Shown here one piece after another: positions 5,670 through 5,723 of a stretch of 5,723 bases of DNA. Where the stretch lies: positions 1-5,723 of the forward strand of contig CALBBA010000334.1 of the NCBI GenBank assembly GCA_937926755.1, written 5' to 3'. Made by a program: the position numbers and the translations under genes. The stretch comes from an uncultured Collinsella sp. GTDB lineage: Bacteria; Actinomycetota; Coriobacteriia; Coriobacteriales; Coriobacteriaceae. The notes below the pieces were generated by a model that did no database searches, had not been told where the DNA came from, and worked only from the letters and a program-made list of their open reading frames with translations. Numbering within the stretch: position 1 is the stretch's first letter; every line of letters starts with the position of its first letter.

Positions 5670-5723
5670 TTTCCTGCTCTACAGTCCTGCTCACGACGGA
5701 GGCCACATTAAGTGGCCTCCTGT
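5670..5723 (+). repeat. Dispersed hairpin repeat, copy C (cut by window end)
   Basis: The first 21 bases (5670-5690) are identical to the minus strand of 960-940. After a seven-base spacer comes a perfect 9-bp hairpin, arms GGAGGCCAC (5698-5706) and GTGGCCTCC (5712-5720), with the same ATTAA loop as copies A and B. Three stem pairs differ from those copies, and every one is compensated on the other arm. The copy follows the JetD-like gene and could help end its transcript, but it lacks a T-run in view. The tail is cut by the window end. Confidence 0.85.

Noticed and set aside
1..5723. tRNA, rRNA, CRISPR array or transposase gene
   Set aside because: No cloverleaf, rRNA segment, regularly spaced direct repeats or transposase motif was seen on either strand.

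Overview
The window looks like part of a chromosome from a high-GC gut actinomycete of the Coriobacteriia, with a Collinsella-like organism the best guess. This rests on the codon use of the two large genes, the CstA sequence and the general style; it is inference, as no rRNA or other marker is present. Three protein genes are supported, plus one probable leader peptide. They are separated by regulatory DNA that carries most of the interest.

Layout, left to right. (1) 1-53 is a hairpin-bearing repeat cut by the window start. (2) 139-759, minus strand, encodes a maltose/galactoside-type O-acetyltransferase with a left-handed beta-helix fold. It is visibly AT-richer than its neighbours and has its own extended -10 promoter. 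(3) 869-977 is a large imperfect palindrome containing an inverted second copy of the repeat, so the acetyltransferase lies between inverted repeats that match at 52 of 53 positions. (4) 1095-1364 is the control region of cstA: a sigma70-like promoter overlaid by an 18-bp palindrome, a leader hairpin, a very short ORF rich in Ile and Val codons, alternative RNA stems and a strong intrinsic terminator before the gene. (5) 1365-3254 is cstA, a CstA/BtsT-family membrane transporter. (6) 3294-3332 is a strong terminator. (7) 3438-5630 encodes a 730-residue protein with an N-terminal winged-helix-like region, a very long charged disordered linker with RGG-like patches, and a C-terminal Toprim domain resembling Wadjet JetD (DUF2220). 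No jetA, jetB or jetC partner is in view. (8) A GC-rich hairpin and a third copy of the repeat end the window.

How the parts fit. The genes are separate transcription units rather than one operon. cstA appears to be under layered control, by a repressor-type operator and by probable termination control in the leader, which suits a nutrient uptake system that answers to amino-acid supply. The three repeat copies share a constant ATTAA hairpin loop and a conserved flank, while the stem differs between two versions through paired, compensating changes. That suggests selection on the folded form. The most novel candidates are this covarying repeat family, the branched-chain amino-acid leader ahead of cstA, and the JetD-like Toprim protein found without its usual partners.
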